Source: Candidatus Bipolaricaulota bacterium
Lineage (GTDB): Bacteria; Bipolaricaulota; Bipolaricaulia; Bipolaricaulales; Bipolaricaulaceae
DNA length: 36,143 bases
Assembly: GCA_026418075.1 (NCBI GenBank)
Contig: JAOACA010000009.1
Span: 1 to 36,143, forward strand
Direction of reading: 5' to 3'
Part shown: positions 15,178-22,498 of the stretch, piece after piece
Layout: every line of letters begins with the position of its first letter
Numbering within the stretch: the stretch's first letter is position 1
Translations under genes and position numbers: made by a program
The notes under the pieces: model-generated
Database searches by the model: none
The model's input: the letters and a program-made list of their open reading frames with translations, nothing else
What the model was told of the DNA's origin: nothing

Positions 15178-17142
15178 ATGAACCCCACCGTCAAGCGGAT
15201 CTTGGTGTGCAGCGCCTGGCCCTACGGCTCCGGCGTCCCGCACCTGGGAAACCTCATCGGCTGCCTCCTGTCCGGGGACGCGTTCACCCGGTTCTGGCGC
15301 CTCCGGGGCTACGAGGTGCTCCACGTCTCGGGAACCGACGCCCACGGAACGAAGGTCGAGTACGAGGCCGCGCGGCAGGGGACCACCCCCCGGGAGCTCG
15401 CGGGACGGGTCCACGGGGAGATCGTCGACATCCTCCGCCGCTTTGAGATTGCAATCGACAACTACACGACCACGGAGTCCCCCGTCCACTACGCGTTCGT
15501 GACCGACATCTACCGGGAGATGCTGGCCCGGGGGTACATCCTCGTCCAGGAGGAGGAGCGGGCGTTCTGCCAAGGCTGCTCCCGGTTCCTCGCCGATCGG
15601 TTCATCGTGGGGACCTGCCCCCGCTGCGGGTTCCTCCATGCCCAGGGGAACCAGTGCGACGCCTGCGGGGCGCTTCTTGAGCCGGAGGCCCTCCGGGAGC
15701 CCCACTGCGCGTTCTGCGGCTCGCGGGAGGTCACCCTCCGCCCCACCCGCCACTGGTACCTCGATCTAGGAAAGTTGACCCCCGACCTCCTCCGGTACGT
15801 CCAGAGCCGAAACTTCCGGGGGAACGTGAAGCTGTTCACCGAGCGGATGATCGAGGAGGGGCTCCGGCCGCGGGCGGTGACGCGGGACATCACGTGGGGA
15901 ATCCCCGCCCCGTTCCCCGGCGCCGAGGGAAAGGTGATCTACGTCTGGGCCGAGGCGGCCCTGGGGTACGTGTCCGCCACAATCGAACACTTCCAGCGGA
16001 AGGGCGAACCGGAGCGCTGGCGGGAGTTCTGGTTTGGGGACGAGGTGTGGCAGGTCTACACCCAAGCCAAGGACAACATCCCGTTCCACACGATCATCTT
16101 CCCCGCCCAGCTCCTCGCCTCGGGCCAGGGGTACCACCTCCCGGATCAGATCGCGGCCACCGAGTACCTGAACTGGATCGGCGGGGAGCAGTTCTCAAAA
16201 ACCCGCCGGGTGGGGATCTTCGCCGACGAGGCCCTGGAGCTCCTTCCCCCCGTGTACTGGCGGTTCTACCTCTTCTACAACCGGCCGGAGACGAAGGACG
16301 TGGAGTTTTCCTGGGAGGAGTTCGACAAGGCGGTGAACCGGGTCCTTGTCGACAACATCGCCAACTTCGTCCACCGGGTCCTCTCCTACATCTGGAACCG
16401 CCACGGCGGCGTTGTGCCGGACCAACCCACGGATCCCGAGGTGGCCCAGGCCATCGCGGAGACGGCGGCGGAGGTCGAGCGGACGATCGAGGGGGGGGCG
16501 CTGGCCCCGGCCCTCCGGGCCGTGGCCCTTCTTGCGGGGAAGGGAAACGCGTACGTCCAGCGGAAGGCCCCGTGGAGGACGGGGGACGGGGGGGCGGTGG
16601 CCGCGGCGGCCCACCTCGTGAAGGCCCTCGCGATCCTTCTTGAGCCGTTCGTCCCCATGCTCTCCCGGGAGGTGTACGCCCTGTTGGGGCTCGACCGCCC
16701 GTCCTGGGACGACCTCACCGAGGGAGTAGGGGGAAAACGGCTCGCCCAGGAGCCGCGGCCGCTTCTCTCCCACGTGGACGTGGAGGAGCTCAAGAGGAGG
16801 TACCACGCGATGAAGGAAGAGGGGCTTGTATCCATCGAGGAGTTCGGAAAGCTCGACCTCCGGGTGGGGCGGATCTTGGCTGCAGAGGAGATCCCAGGCG
16901 CCGATAAGCTCCTCAAGCTCACGATCGACCTCGGGGACCGCCAGGCCCAGGCCGTGGCCGGAATCCGCCTCCATTACCCGGCGGCCACGCTCCCAGGCAA
17001 GCTCGTGGCGGTGGTCGCGAACCTCAAGCCGGCGGTGATCCGGGGGATCCGCTCCGAGTGCATGATCCTCGCCGCCGGGGACGGAACGCTCTCCCTCCTC
17101 ACCCCCGACCGCGGGGTGGAACCCGGGGCCCGGATCCGCTAG
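15178..17142 (+). CDS. metG: Methionyl-tRNA synthetase with C-terminal tRNA-binding domain
   Basis: This is a 654-residue class I aminoacyl-tRNA synthetase charging tRNA-Met. The Rossmann fold opens with ILVCSAWPYGSGVPHLGNLIG (HIGH motif as HLGN). The connective peptide holds zinc knuckles CQGCSRF/CPRCGF and CDACGALLE/CAFCGSRE, the four-knuckle form. The KMSKS loop is EQFSKTRRVG, close to the archaeal-type KFSKS. The anticodon-binding helical domain is followed, from about residue 545, by an Arc1p/EMAP-like tRNA-binding OB fold (FGKLDLRVGRILAAEEIPGADKLLKL). Length is normal for the dimeric long form. It begins the plus-strand translation cluster and is followed after 43 nt by rplU. Confidence 0.96.
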   Translation: MNPTVKRILVCSAWPYGSGVPHLGNLIGCLLSGDAFTRFWRLRGYEVLHVSGTDAHGTKVEYEAARQGTTPRELAGRVHGEIVDILRRFEIAIDNYTTTESPVHYAFVTDIYREMLARGYILVQEEERAFCQGCSRFLADRFIVGTCPRCGFLHAQGNQCDACGALLEPEALREPHCAFCGSREVTLRPTRHWYLDLGKLTPDLLRYVQSRNFRGNVKLFTERMIEEGLRPRAVTRDITWGIPAPFPGAEGKVIYVWAEAALGYVSATIEHFQRKGEPERWREFWFGDEVWQVYTQAKDNIPFHTIIFPAQLLASGQGYHLPDQIAATEYLNWIGGEQFSKTRRVGIFADEALELLPPVYWRFYLFYNRPETKDVEFSWEEFDKAVNRVLVDNIANFVHRVLSYIWNRHGGVVPDQPTDPEVAQAIAETAAEVERTIEGGALAPALRAVALLAGKGNAYVQRKAPWRTGDGGAVAAAAHLVKALAILLEPFVPMLSREVYALLGLDRPSWDDLTEGVGGKRLAQEPRPLLSHVDVEELKRRYHAMKEEGLVSIEEFGKLDLRVGRILAAEEIPGADKLLKLTIDLGDRQAQAVAGIRLHYPAATLPGKLVAVVANLKPAVIRGIRSECMILAAGDGTLSLLTPDRGVEPGARIR

Positions 17143-17185
17143 GATTGCGTTGCCCCGTGGGCCCATCCCGATGAGCGAGGTGTCT

Positions 17186-17503
17186 ATGTACGCTGTAGTG
17201 GAGATCGGAGGAAAGCAGTACCGTGTGGAGGAGAATGCGGAAATCGTGCACGAACTCCTCCCGGCGGTCGCGGTGGGAAGCCAGGTCACCTTCGACCGGG
17301 TGCTTCTCGTCCGCAATGGCCGCGGGGTCGAGGTGGGCCGACCCTATGTCCCGGGGGTCCGGGTGGTGGGGGAGGTGGTGGAGGCGGGGCGGGGCCCCAA
17401 GGTGATCATCCAGCGGTTCCTCCCCAAGAAGGGGTACCGCCGGAAGAAGGGCCACCGCCAGCCGTACATGCGAACGCGGATCCTCACCATCACAAGGGGG
17501 TAG
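17186..17503 (+). CDS. rplU: 50S ribosomal protein L21
   Basis: This is a 105-residue ribosomal protein binding 23S rRNA. It opens with MYAVVEIGGKQYRVEENAEI and ends with PKKGYRRKKGHRQPYMRTRI, which contains the conserved KKxxRRKxGHRQ rRNA-binding tail. I chose ATG 17186 by family start (GAGGTG lies 5 nt before); the longer ORF adds only upstream leader codons. It is followed by the Prp-like gene and rpmA in the conserved rplU-prp-rpmA order. Confidence 0.95.
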   Translation: MYAVVEIGGKQYRVEENAEIVHELLPAVAVGSQVTFDRVLLVRNGRGVEVGRPYVPGVRVVGEVVEAGRGPKVIIQRFLPKKGYRRKKGHRQPYMRTRILTITRG

Positions 17504-17509
17504 GGGGGG

Positions 17510-17824
17510 ATGGTCGAAGTGGTCGTGGAGCGGGACGAGGACGGGCGGGTCCTCGCCGTGACCCTCCGCGGGGACGGCTCCCCCGAGGCGCGGGTCGCCT
17601 CCGCCCTGGTGGAGGCCCCGGCCTTGGGGCTGCGGGAGTACCTCCACCTCCAGCCCGTCGTCCACCGCGAGGGGGGAACGCTCCGGCTCCAGGTGGACCG
17701 CTCCGATTTCTTCCTCGACCGGGAAGTGGACGCGGTGATGGAGACGATGGTTCTGGGTCTACGGTCCCTTGCGCGGGAGGGGGCGATCCTCCTCCGCGAG
17801 GTGGGAGAACGCATTCGGGTGTGA
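17510..17824 (+). CDS. Prp-like (YsxB/DUF464) protein lacking the catalytic His and Cys
   Basis: This is a 104-residue protein at the exact position of prp, between rplU and rpmA. It follows the fold pattern: [22 protein letters not shown] (the strand before the active-site loop), then [17 protein letters not shown] (helix), [11 protein letters not shown], and a C-terminal helix [19 protein letters not shown] matching the family LILQTMLVSLQxI. Active Prp is a cysteine protease with GHA (His) and DIVCAAVSAL (Cys). Here the His position reads D in RGDGS and the segment carrying Cys is absent; the protein has no cysteine or suitable histidine. L27 downstream has no cleavable extension. So it is probably a non-catalytic relative, perhaps a ribosome-assembly factor. 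Assignment rests on position and pattern. Confidence 0.7.
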   Translation: MVEVVVERDEDGRVLAVTLRGDGSPEARVASALVEAPALGLREYLHLQPVVHREGGTLRLQVDRSDFFLDREVDAVMETMVLGLRSLAREGAILLREVGERIRV

Positions 17825-17834
17825 AGAAGGCACC

Positions 17835-18095
17835 ATGGCACACAAGACCAGCGGCGGTTCGACCCAAAACGTCCACGACTCCCCCGGCCAGCGGCTGGGG
17901 GTCAAGCGCTTCGGCGGCGAGCTCGTCCGGCCGGGGCAAATCATCGTCCGCCAGCGGGGGACGAAGTTCTACCCCGGCGATGGGGTGGGGATGGGCCGGG
18001 ATTTCACGCTGTTTGCCATCCGGGAGGGGCGGGTGCGGTTCGCCGGGCACAAGCGCGTGTACGTGAACGTCGACCCAATCCAGCCCCAGGCCTAG
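17835..18095 (+). CDS. rpmA: 50S ribosomal protein L27
   Basis: This is an 86-residue protein whose N-terminus reaches the peptidyl-transferase centre. [20 protein letters not shown] then LGVKRFGGE matches the mature form of L27 (MAHKKAGGSTRNGRDS in E. coli). It lacks the extension ending in FF that Prp removes in Firmicutes and Thermotogae. [20 protein letters not shown] and the C-terminus are standard. GAAGG precedes ATG 17835; the longer ORF is upstream frame only. The gene starts 10 nt after the Prp-like stop. Confidence 0.96.
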   Translation: MAHKTSGGSTQNVHDSPGQRLGVKRFGGELVRPGQIIVRQRGTKFYPGDGVGMGRDFTLFAIREGRVRFAGHKRVYVNVDPIQPQA

Positions 18096-18101
18096 CCCCG
18101 G

Positions 18102-19373
18102 ATGTGGGTCGATGAGGCCAAGATCCACGTCGCCTCGGGGCGGGGCGGGGACGGCCTCATCTACTTCCACAGGACCCGGCACAACCCCCGCGGTTCCCCC
18201 GAGGGCGGAAGTGGGGGCCGCGGGGGGGACGTGATCCTCCGCGCCAGCCGCTCTGTGGCCACGCTCGTTCAGTTTCAAAAGCAGGTCCATTTTCGGGCCG
18301 AGGATGGGGAACCCGGGGGGCCCCAGGACCGGCGCGGTCGCGATGGAGAAGACCTCGTGATCCACGTCCCCGTGGGCACGATCGTCCGCGATGCCCAGAC
18401 CGGGGAGGTCCTCGCCGACCTTGCCGCGGACGGGGCCGAGGTCGTGGTAGCCCGGGGGGGCCGGGGCGGCCGGGGGAACCGGGCGTTCACCACGTCCTAC
18501 CGCCAGGCCCCGCGGATCCGCGAGCTTGGCGAGGAGGGGGAAGCCCGCTGGCTCAAGCTTGAGCTCCGCGTCCTGGCCGATGTGGGGATCGTGGGGTTCC
18601 CCAACGCGGGGAAGTCCTCGTTGCTTTCTCGCCTCGCGCGGAAGCGGGTCAAGGTTGCCCCGTACCCGTTCACCACCCTTTCCCCCAACCTGGGGATCGT
18701 CGAGGTGGAGCCGGGGCACGCGGTGGTCTTCGCCGACCTCCCCGGCCTGGTGGAGGGAGCCCACGAAGGGAAGGGCCTAGGGGACCGCTTCCTCCGCCAC
18801 GCGACCCGGGCCCGGGTCCTCCTCCACCTCCTCGACCTCGCGGGGGTGGACGGGCGGGACCCCTTGGCCGACTACCGCGCCCTCCGGCGCGAGCTCGAGG
18901 GGTGGGAGGACCTGGGGGCCAAGCCGGAGATCGTGGCCGGAAACAAGATCGACCTCCTCCCTCCCGACCGGGTCGCCGCAGAGGCTGAGCGGTTTCGAAA
19001 AGAGGGGATTGCGCTGCACCTGATTTCTGCCGTCAGCGGGGCGGGGATCCCCGCCCTTCTCCGGGCCGTGGCCAGGGCGCTGCGGGAAGCCGCTGCCCCG
19101 CTTCCCCCGCCCGCTCCCCCCGCCCGGCGGGTGTGGCAGCTGACCCCCGCGGGCCCACCGTTTGAGGTGGTCGAAGAAGGGGGGAGGGTGGTGGTCCGGG
19201 GGAGGGCTGTGGACCGCCTCGCCCGGCGGCTCGACCTGTCCACCCCCGATGCCCAAGCCTACTTCCTCCAGCGCCTGGAGCGGCTGGGGGTGCTCGCCAC
19301 CCTCCGTCGCCGCGGGGTCCCGCCGGGAACGGCCGTCCACGTGGGAGGCTACAGGTTTGACTTTGAAGGGTAA
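18102..19373 (+). CDS. obgE: Obg-family GTPase
   Basis: This is a 423-residue essential GTPase in 50S ribosome assembly and stress response. The N-terminal Obg domain is glycine-rich (DEAKIHVASGRGGDGLIYFHR, GGSGGRGGDVIL, GGRGGRGNRAF). The G domain from about residue 160 shows G1 GFPNAGKSSLLSRL, the switch region PFTTLSPNLGIV, G3 DLPGLVEGAHEGKGLGDRFL, G4 as NKID (GNKIDLL) and G5 ISAVSG. The C-terminal OCT domain spans about residues 345-423 (FEVVEEGGRVVVRG, AYFLQRLERLGVL). It follows rpmA by 6 nt in the usual rplU-rpmA-obgE order. Its end overlaps the nadD start. Confidence 0.96.
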   Translation: MWVDEAKIHVASGRGGDGLIYFHRTRHNPRGSPEGGSGGRGGDVILRASRSVATLVQFQKQVHFRAEDGEPGGPQDRRGRDGEDLVIHVPVGTIVRDAQTGEVLADLAADGAEVVVARGGRGGRGNRAFTTSYRQAPRIRELGEEGEARWLKLELRVLADVGIVGFPNAGKSSLLSRLARKRVKVAPYPFTTLSPNLGIVEVEPGHAVVFADLPGLVEGAHEGKGLGDRFLRHATRARVLLHLLDLAGVDGRDPLADYRALRRELEGWEDLGAKPEIVAGNKIDLLPPDRVAAEAERFRKEGIALHLISAVSGAGIPALLRAVARALREAAAPLPPPAPPARRVWQLTPAGPPFEVVEEGGRVVVRGRAVDRLARRLDLSTPDAQAYFLQRLERLGVLATLRRRGVPPGTAVHVGGYRFDFEG

Positions 19374-19965
19374 AACCGGGCTCTTTGGGGGAACGTTCAA
19401 CCCGATCCACGTCGGGCACCTCCGCGTGGCCGAGGAGGCCCTGCGGCAGCTTGCCCTCCGGGAGGTGGTGTTCCTTCCCACCGGAGTCCCCCCCCACCGG
19501 GCCGTGGACGACGGCGTCCCCGCCGAGGCCCGCTACGAGATGGTCCGCCTCGCCGTGGCCGGCCACCCCCGCTTCTCCGTGTCCCGGCTGGAGGTGGACC
19601 ACCCCGGTCCCTGCTACACCGTGGACACGATCGCGGCGATGAAGGAGCTCCACCCCGAGGGGGTCGCCTACATCGTGGGGGCGGACATCTTCGCCCGAAT
19701 CGAGACCTGGCACGATTGGCCTCGGCTTCTTTCGAGCTGCCCGTTCATCGTCGCCCCGCGCCCGGGGATCCCCCCCGAGGTGTTCGGGAAGCCCCCGTTC
19801 GACCGGGCCGAGGTCCACCTCCTCCGGATGCCCCTCATCGCCGTCTCCTCCTCGGAGGTCCGGCGCAGGTACCGGGAGGGGCTCCCGGTGGAGGGCCTCG
19901 TCCCCCCGGAGGTGGATGCCTGGATCCGCAACCACGGCCTGTACGGTGTCAGCAGGAGAAGGTAG
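19357..19965 (+). CDS. nadD: Nicotinate-nucleotide adenylyltransferase
   Basis: This is a 202-residue enzyme converting nicotinate mononucleotide and ATP to deamido-NAD. GLFGGTFNPIHVGHLRVAEEAL holds the nucleotidyltransferase (H/T)xGH motif. FLPTGVPPHR, YIVGADIFARIETWHDWPRL and VSSSEVRRRYREGLPVEGLVP (the ISSTxIR motif) complete the family signature. No ATG is available; TTG 19357 has GGGAGG 8 nt upstream and gives MTLKGKTGLFGG. It overlaps obgE by 17 bp, so translation is likely coupled. The longer 267-residue ORF is an obgE shadow upstream of this point. Confidence 0.93.
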   Translation: MTLKGKTGLFGGTFNPIHVGHLRVAEEALRQLALREVVFLPTGVPPHRAVDDGVPAEARYEMVRLAVAGHPRFSVSRLEVDHPGPCYTVDTIAAMKELHPEGVAYIVGADIFARIETWHDWPRLLSSCPFIVAPRPGIPPEVFGKPPFDRAEVHLLRMPLIAVSSSEVRRRYREGLPVEGLVPPEVDAWIRNHGLYGVSRRR

Positions 19966-19988
19966 AATAGGGCCATGAGGAGGAACCC

Positions 19989-20543
19989 ATTCCGCGGGAG
20001 TTTCGGGTAAACGAGCAGATCCGCGCTCGCGAAGTTCTCCTGATCGATCCCAACGGCCGCAGCCTGGGGGTCCAGCCGTTGGACAAGGCGCTGGGGATGG
20101 CTCGGGAACAGGGCCTGGACCTCGTGGAGGTGGCCCCTGAGGCCAACCCCGTGGTGTGCAAGATCGTCAACTACGGGAAGTACCGATACCAGCAGGGGAA
20201 GCGCGAGAAAAAGCAGCAGAAGGCGGCCCGGCTCAAAGAGGTGAAGTTCACGATTCAGACCGGAGAGCACGATTTCCAGACCAAGCTCGGCCGGATCCGG
20301 GAGTTCCTGGAGGACGGCCACAAGGTCCGGGTGTCCGTGTTCTTCAAGGGCCGCCAGATCATCCACGTGGGGAAGGGGGAGGAGATCCTGGCCCGGGTGG
20401 CGGCGGCCACCGCCGACCTGGCCAAGGTGGATCAGGACACGGTGAACAAAGGGCGGACGCTCCAGATGCTCCTCGTCCCTCTTCCCCGCAAAGGAGGAAA
20501 AGGTGAAGGCAAAGACGCACAAGGCGACAGCCAAGCGGGTTAA
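19989..20543 (+). CDS. infC: Translation initiation factor IF-3, with ATT start codon
   Basis: This is a 184-residue factor controlling start-codon fidelity on the 30S subunit. The track begins at an internal ATG (20079), but the family start lies 30 codons upstream: ATT-CCG-CGG-GAG-TTT reading IPREFRVNEQIRAREVLLID, with GAGGAGG 5 nt before ATT. IF-3 genes characteristically use the discriminated ATT codon for autoregulation. NPVVCKIVNYGKYRYQQGKREK, then VKFTIQTGEHDFQTKLGRI and FKGRQIIHVGKGEEIL are the N- and C-domain signatures. A TAGAAT -10 box at 19963-19968 predicts a leader beginning at about 19975. The 3' end overlaps rpmI by 41 bp. Confidence 0.96.
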   Translation: MPREFRVNEQIRAREVLLIDPNGRSLGVQPLDKALGMAREQGLDLVEVAPEANPVVCKIVNYGKYRYQQGKREKKQQKAARLKEVKFTIQTGEHDFQTKLGRIREFLEDGHKVRVSVFFKGRQIIHVGKGEEILARVAAATADLAKVDQDTVNKGRTLQMLLVPLPRKGGKGEGKDAQGDSQAG

Positions 20544-20694
20544 GGTCACGGCGGCAGGGCGGATCTTCCACCGCCGGGCCAACCGCCAGCACAAGCTGAC
20601 CAAGGTCCGGCCGAGCTACCGCCGGGAGGCGGAGCGGCTGGTGGAGGCGCGGGGGGCGGAGCGGAAGCGCCTGCGCCGGCTGCTCAACATCTAG
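20503..20694 (+). CDS. rpmI: 50S ribosomal protein L35
   Basis: This is a 63-residue, very basic ribosomal protein (KAKTHKATAKRVKVTAAGRI, HRRANRQHKLTK, RRLLNI), matching L35 (KxKTxKxAxKRFKxTxxGKI). The start is GTG 20503 with AAAGGAGG 5 nt upstream, inside the 3' end of infC in another frame (41-bp overlap). Gene order infC-rpmI-rplT is universal; in other bacteria L20 represses this operon by binding its mRNA, which I infer but do not see directly. Confidence 0.95.
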   Translation: MKAKTHKATAKRVKVTAAGRIFHRRANRQHKLTKVRPSYRREAERLVEARGAERKRLRRLLNI

Positions 20695-20704
20695 GGGGTG
20701 GGGG

Positions 20705-21061
20705 ATGCGCGTTCCCGGAGGGGTGAAGCACGGACGGCGACGGCGCAAGATCCTGAAGCTCGCCAAGGGGTTCCAGGGGAAGCGCCGCTCCTGCTACCGG
20801 ATTGCGAAACAATCGGTGTTCAAGGCCCTGCGGCACATGTACGTGTCGCGGAAGCTGGAGAAGCGGCGGATGCGGCAGCTGTGGATGATCCGGATTGGGG
20901 CCGCCACACGCCGCCACGGGCTGTCCTACTCGGCGTTCATGGGCGCGCTGCGGAAGGCCGGGGTGGCCCTCAACCGGAAGATGCTTGCCGATCTCGCGTT
21001 CCGCGACCCGGAGGCGTTTGCCGCGGTGGTGGCCGTGGCCGAGGAGGCCCGGAACGGCTAA
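20705..21061 (+). CDS. rplT: 50S ribosomal protein L20
   Basis: This is a 118-residue protein, an early 23S rRNA binder and, in other bacteria, repressor of its operon. MRVPGGVKHGRRRRKILKLA then KGFQGKRRSCYRIAKQSVFKA matches the basic N-terminal extension. ALRHMYVSRKLEKRRMRQLW then MIRIGAATRRHGLSYSAFM, followed by NRKMLADLAFRDPEAF, is the globular domain. Start ATG 20705 has GGGGGTGGGG just upstream. It is followed by a hairpin and then the RNase E/G gene. Confidence 0.97.
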   Translation: MRVPGGVKHGRRRRKILKLAKGFQGKRRSCYRIAKQSVFKALRHMYVSRKLEKRRMRQLWMIRIGAATRRHGLSYSAFMGALRKAGVALNRKMLADLAFRDPEAFAAVVAVAEEARNG

Positions 21062-21088
21062 GTCCGCTCGTCCCCCACGGGCCTGTCC

Positions 21089-21118
21089 AAGCCGCGGGTG
21101 GAGGGGCCCCCGCGGCTT
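21089..21118 (+). terminator. Terminator-like hairpin after rplT
   Basis: AAGCCGCGGG (21089-21098) and CCCGCGGCTT (21109-21118) are perfect 10-bp complements around a 10-nt loop. It lies 27 nt after the rplT stop and just before the ribosome site of the RNase gene. There is no T-tract, so it may be an attenuator or processing site. Confidence 0.55.
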
Positions 21119-21136
21119 GACGTCTAGGGAGGCGCC

Positions 21137-22378
21137 ACGCTCAAGGGCAACCACATCCTGATCACGGCCGAGCGGGGGGAAGCCGGGGCCACCCGCCGGG
21201 TGGCGATCATCGAGGACGGGGAGCTCGTGGAGGTCCACTTCGAGCACCCCGCCCGGGGGCCAGGGGTGGGGGCGATCTACCGCGGGCGCGTCCAGACCGT
21301 GCTGCCCGGGATGGGGGCCGCCTTCGTGGACGTGGGGGGGGACAAGGCCCTGTTCCTCTCGGAGCAGGAGCTTTCGGAGGCCCTCCTCCGGGCCCGGGGG
21401 GTGGAACCGGGCAAGGACCCCATTCCCATCGGGAAGGTCCTCCGCGCCGGGGACGCCCTCACGATCCAAGTCCGCCGGGAAGGGATTGGGAAAAAGAACC
21501 CCCAAGGCACCACCAAGATCAGCCTCCCCGGCCGGTACTGGGTGTACCTCCCGACCCAGGGGAGGCTCGGGGTGTCCCGGCGGGTGGAGGACCCCGCGGA
21601 GGCGCAGCGGCTGCGGGGGATTGCCCGGGAACTCCGCCGGGAGGGGGAGGGGCTCATCGCCCGCACCGCCGCCAGCGGGGCATCCCGGGACGACCTGGCC
21701 CGCGACCTGGAGTACCTCCGGGCGCAGTGGAAGGAGATCGAGCACCAGGCCCAGCGGGCGGATCCCCCCGCCCTCCTCCACCGCCCCCCCGACCTCGTAC
21801 GGTCCATCATCCGAGATCGTTTTCTGGACGGTGTAAGTTCCGTCCTCGTCGACGACGAGGCCGTGAAAGAGGAAATCCTGGGCTACCTCGACGAGCTCCG
21901 CCTCCCCCATCTCCGCCGGCGGGTCCGGCTGTACCGGGGGACCGTCCCCCTCTTCCTCCGGTTCGACATCGAGCGGGAGCTCCGGGAGGTGTTGGGACGG
22001 AAGATCCCCCTCCGGGGCGGGGGGTTCCTTGTGGTGGACGAAACGGAGGCCCTCACCGCGATCGACGTGAACACGGGCTCCGACGTCCGCCACCGCCGCC
22101 AAAGCTCGGCGATCCTGAACACGAACCTCGAGGCCGCCCGGGCCATCCCCCGGATCCTCCGCCTGCGCAAGATCTCCGGGATCATCCTCGTCGACCTCGT
22201 GGACATGGACAACGCCGCCGACCTCCAGAGGGTCCTGGAGGCCCTTCAGGTCGAGCTTCGAAAAGACCGGGTGCCCGCGGATCTCATCGGAGTGACGAAG
22301 CTGGGCCTGGTCGAGATCACCCGCAGGCGGGAGGGGGAGTCCCTGCTGGCGGCCCTGGAGGAGCCCGACGAGGTCTAG
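21137..22378 (+). CDS. rng: Ribonuclease E/G family endoribonuclease, short form, apparent non-AUG start
   Basis: This is an RNA-processing and decay enzyme of about 413 residues. The S1 domain shows VGAIYRGRVQTVLPGMGAAF and VDVGGDKALFL. The catalytic DNase I-like part shows LVVDETEALTAIDVNTGSD and SGIILVDLVDMD, carrying the two Mg-binding aspartates, and GVTKLGLVEITRRREGESLL. The protein ends exactly where RNase E/G proteins usually have the zinc-link CPxCxG, so it lacks that and the small domain. The track start GTG 21200 would delete the first beta strands; homology continues upstream as KGNHILITAERGEAGATRRV. There the only sensible initiation is ACG 21137, with AGGGAGG 4 nt before (or CTC 21140). 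ACG may be a real weak start or a mutated ATG. Confidence 0.88.
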   Translation, partial: TLKGNHILITAERGEAGATRRVAIIEDGELVEVHFEHPARGPGVGAIYRGRVQTVLPGMGAAFVDVGGDKALFLSEQELSEALLRARGVEPGKDPIPIGKVLRAGDALTIQVRREGIGKKNPQGTTKISLPGRYWVYLPTQGRLGVSRRVEDPAEAQRLRGIARELRREGEGLIARTAASGASRDDLARDLEYLRAQWKEIEHQAQRADPPALLHRPPDLVRSIIRDRFLDGVSSVLVDDEAVKEEILGYLDELRLPHLRRRVRLYRGTVPLFLRFDIERELREVLGRKIPLRGGGFLVVDETEALTAIDVNTGSDVRHRRQSSAILNTNLEAARAIPRILRLRKISGIILVDLVDMDNAADLQRVLEALQVELRKDRVPADLIGVTKLGLVEITRRREGESLLAALEEPDEV

Positions 22379-22379
22379 G

Positions 22380-22408
22380 TTGAACGCCGCACGGCCGAAA
22401 GCTACCAT
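22380..22408 (+). promoter_or_regulatory. Promoter of tRNA-Val
   Basis: TTGAAC (22380-22385), a 17-nt spacer and TACCAT (22403-22408) lie 9 nt before the tRNA. The -35 begins just after the RNase E/G stop codon. Confidence 0.6.
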
Positions 22409-22417
22409 CCTCGGCAC

Positions 22418-22490
22418 GGGCGGATAGCTCAGTTGGTAGAGCGCTCCCTTCACGGGGGAGATGCCGGGGGTTCAAGTCCTCCTCCGCCCA
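22418..22490 (+). tRNA. tRNA-Val (anticodon CAC)
   Basis: The acceptor GGGCGGA pairs with TCCGCCC. The D arm is GCTC/GAGC. The anticodon stem CTCCC/GGGAG encloses TTCACGG, giving CAC at 34-36. The T stem GGGGG/CCTCC encloses TTCAAGT and the discriminator is A. CCA is not encoded (ACCC). Position 37 is G rather than the near-universal A of valine tRNAs. The next gene begins 8 nt after the discriminator. Confidence 0.93.
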
Positions 22491-22498
22491 CCCGCCCG

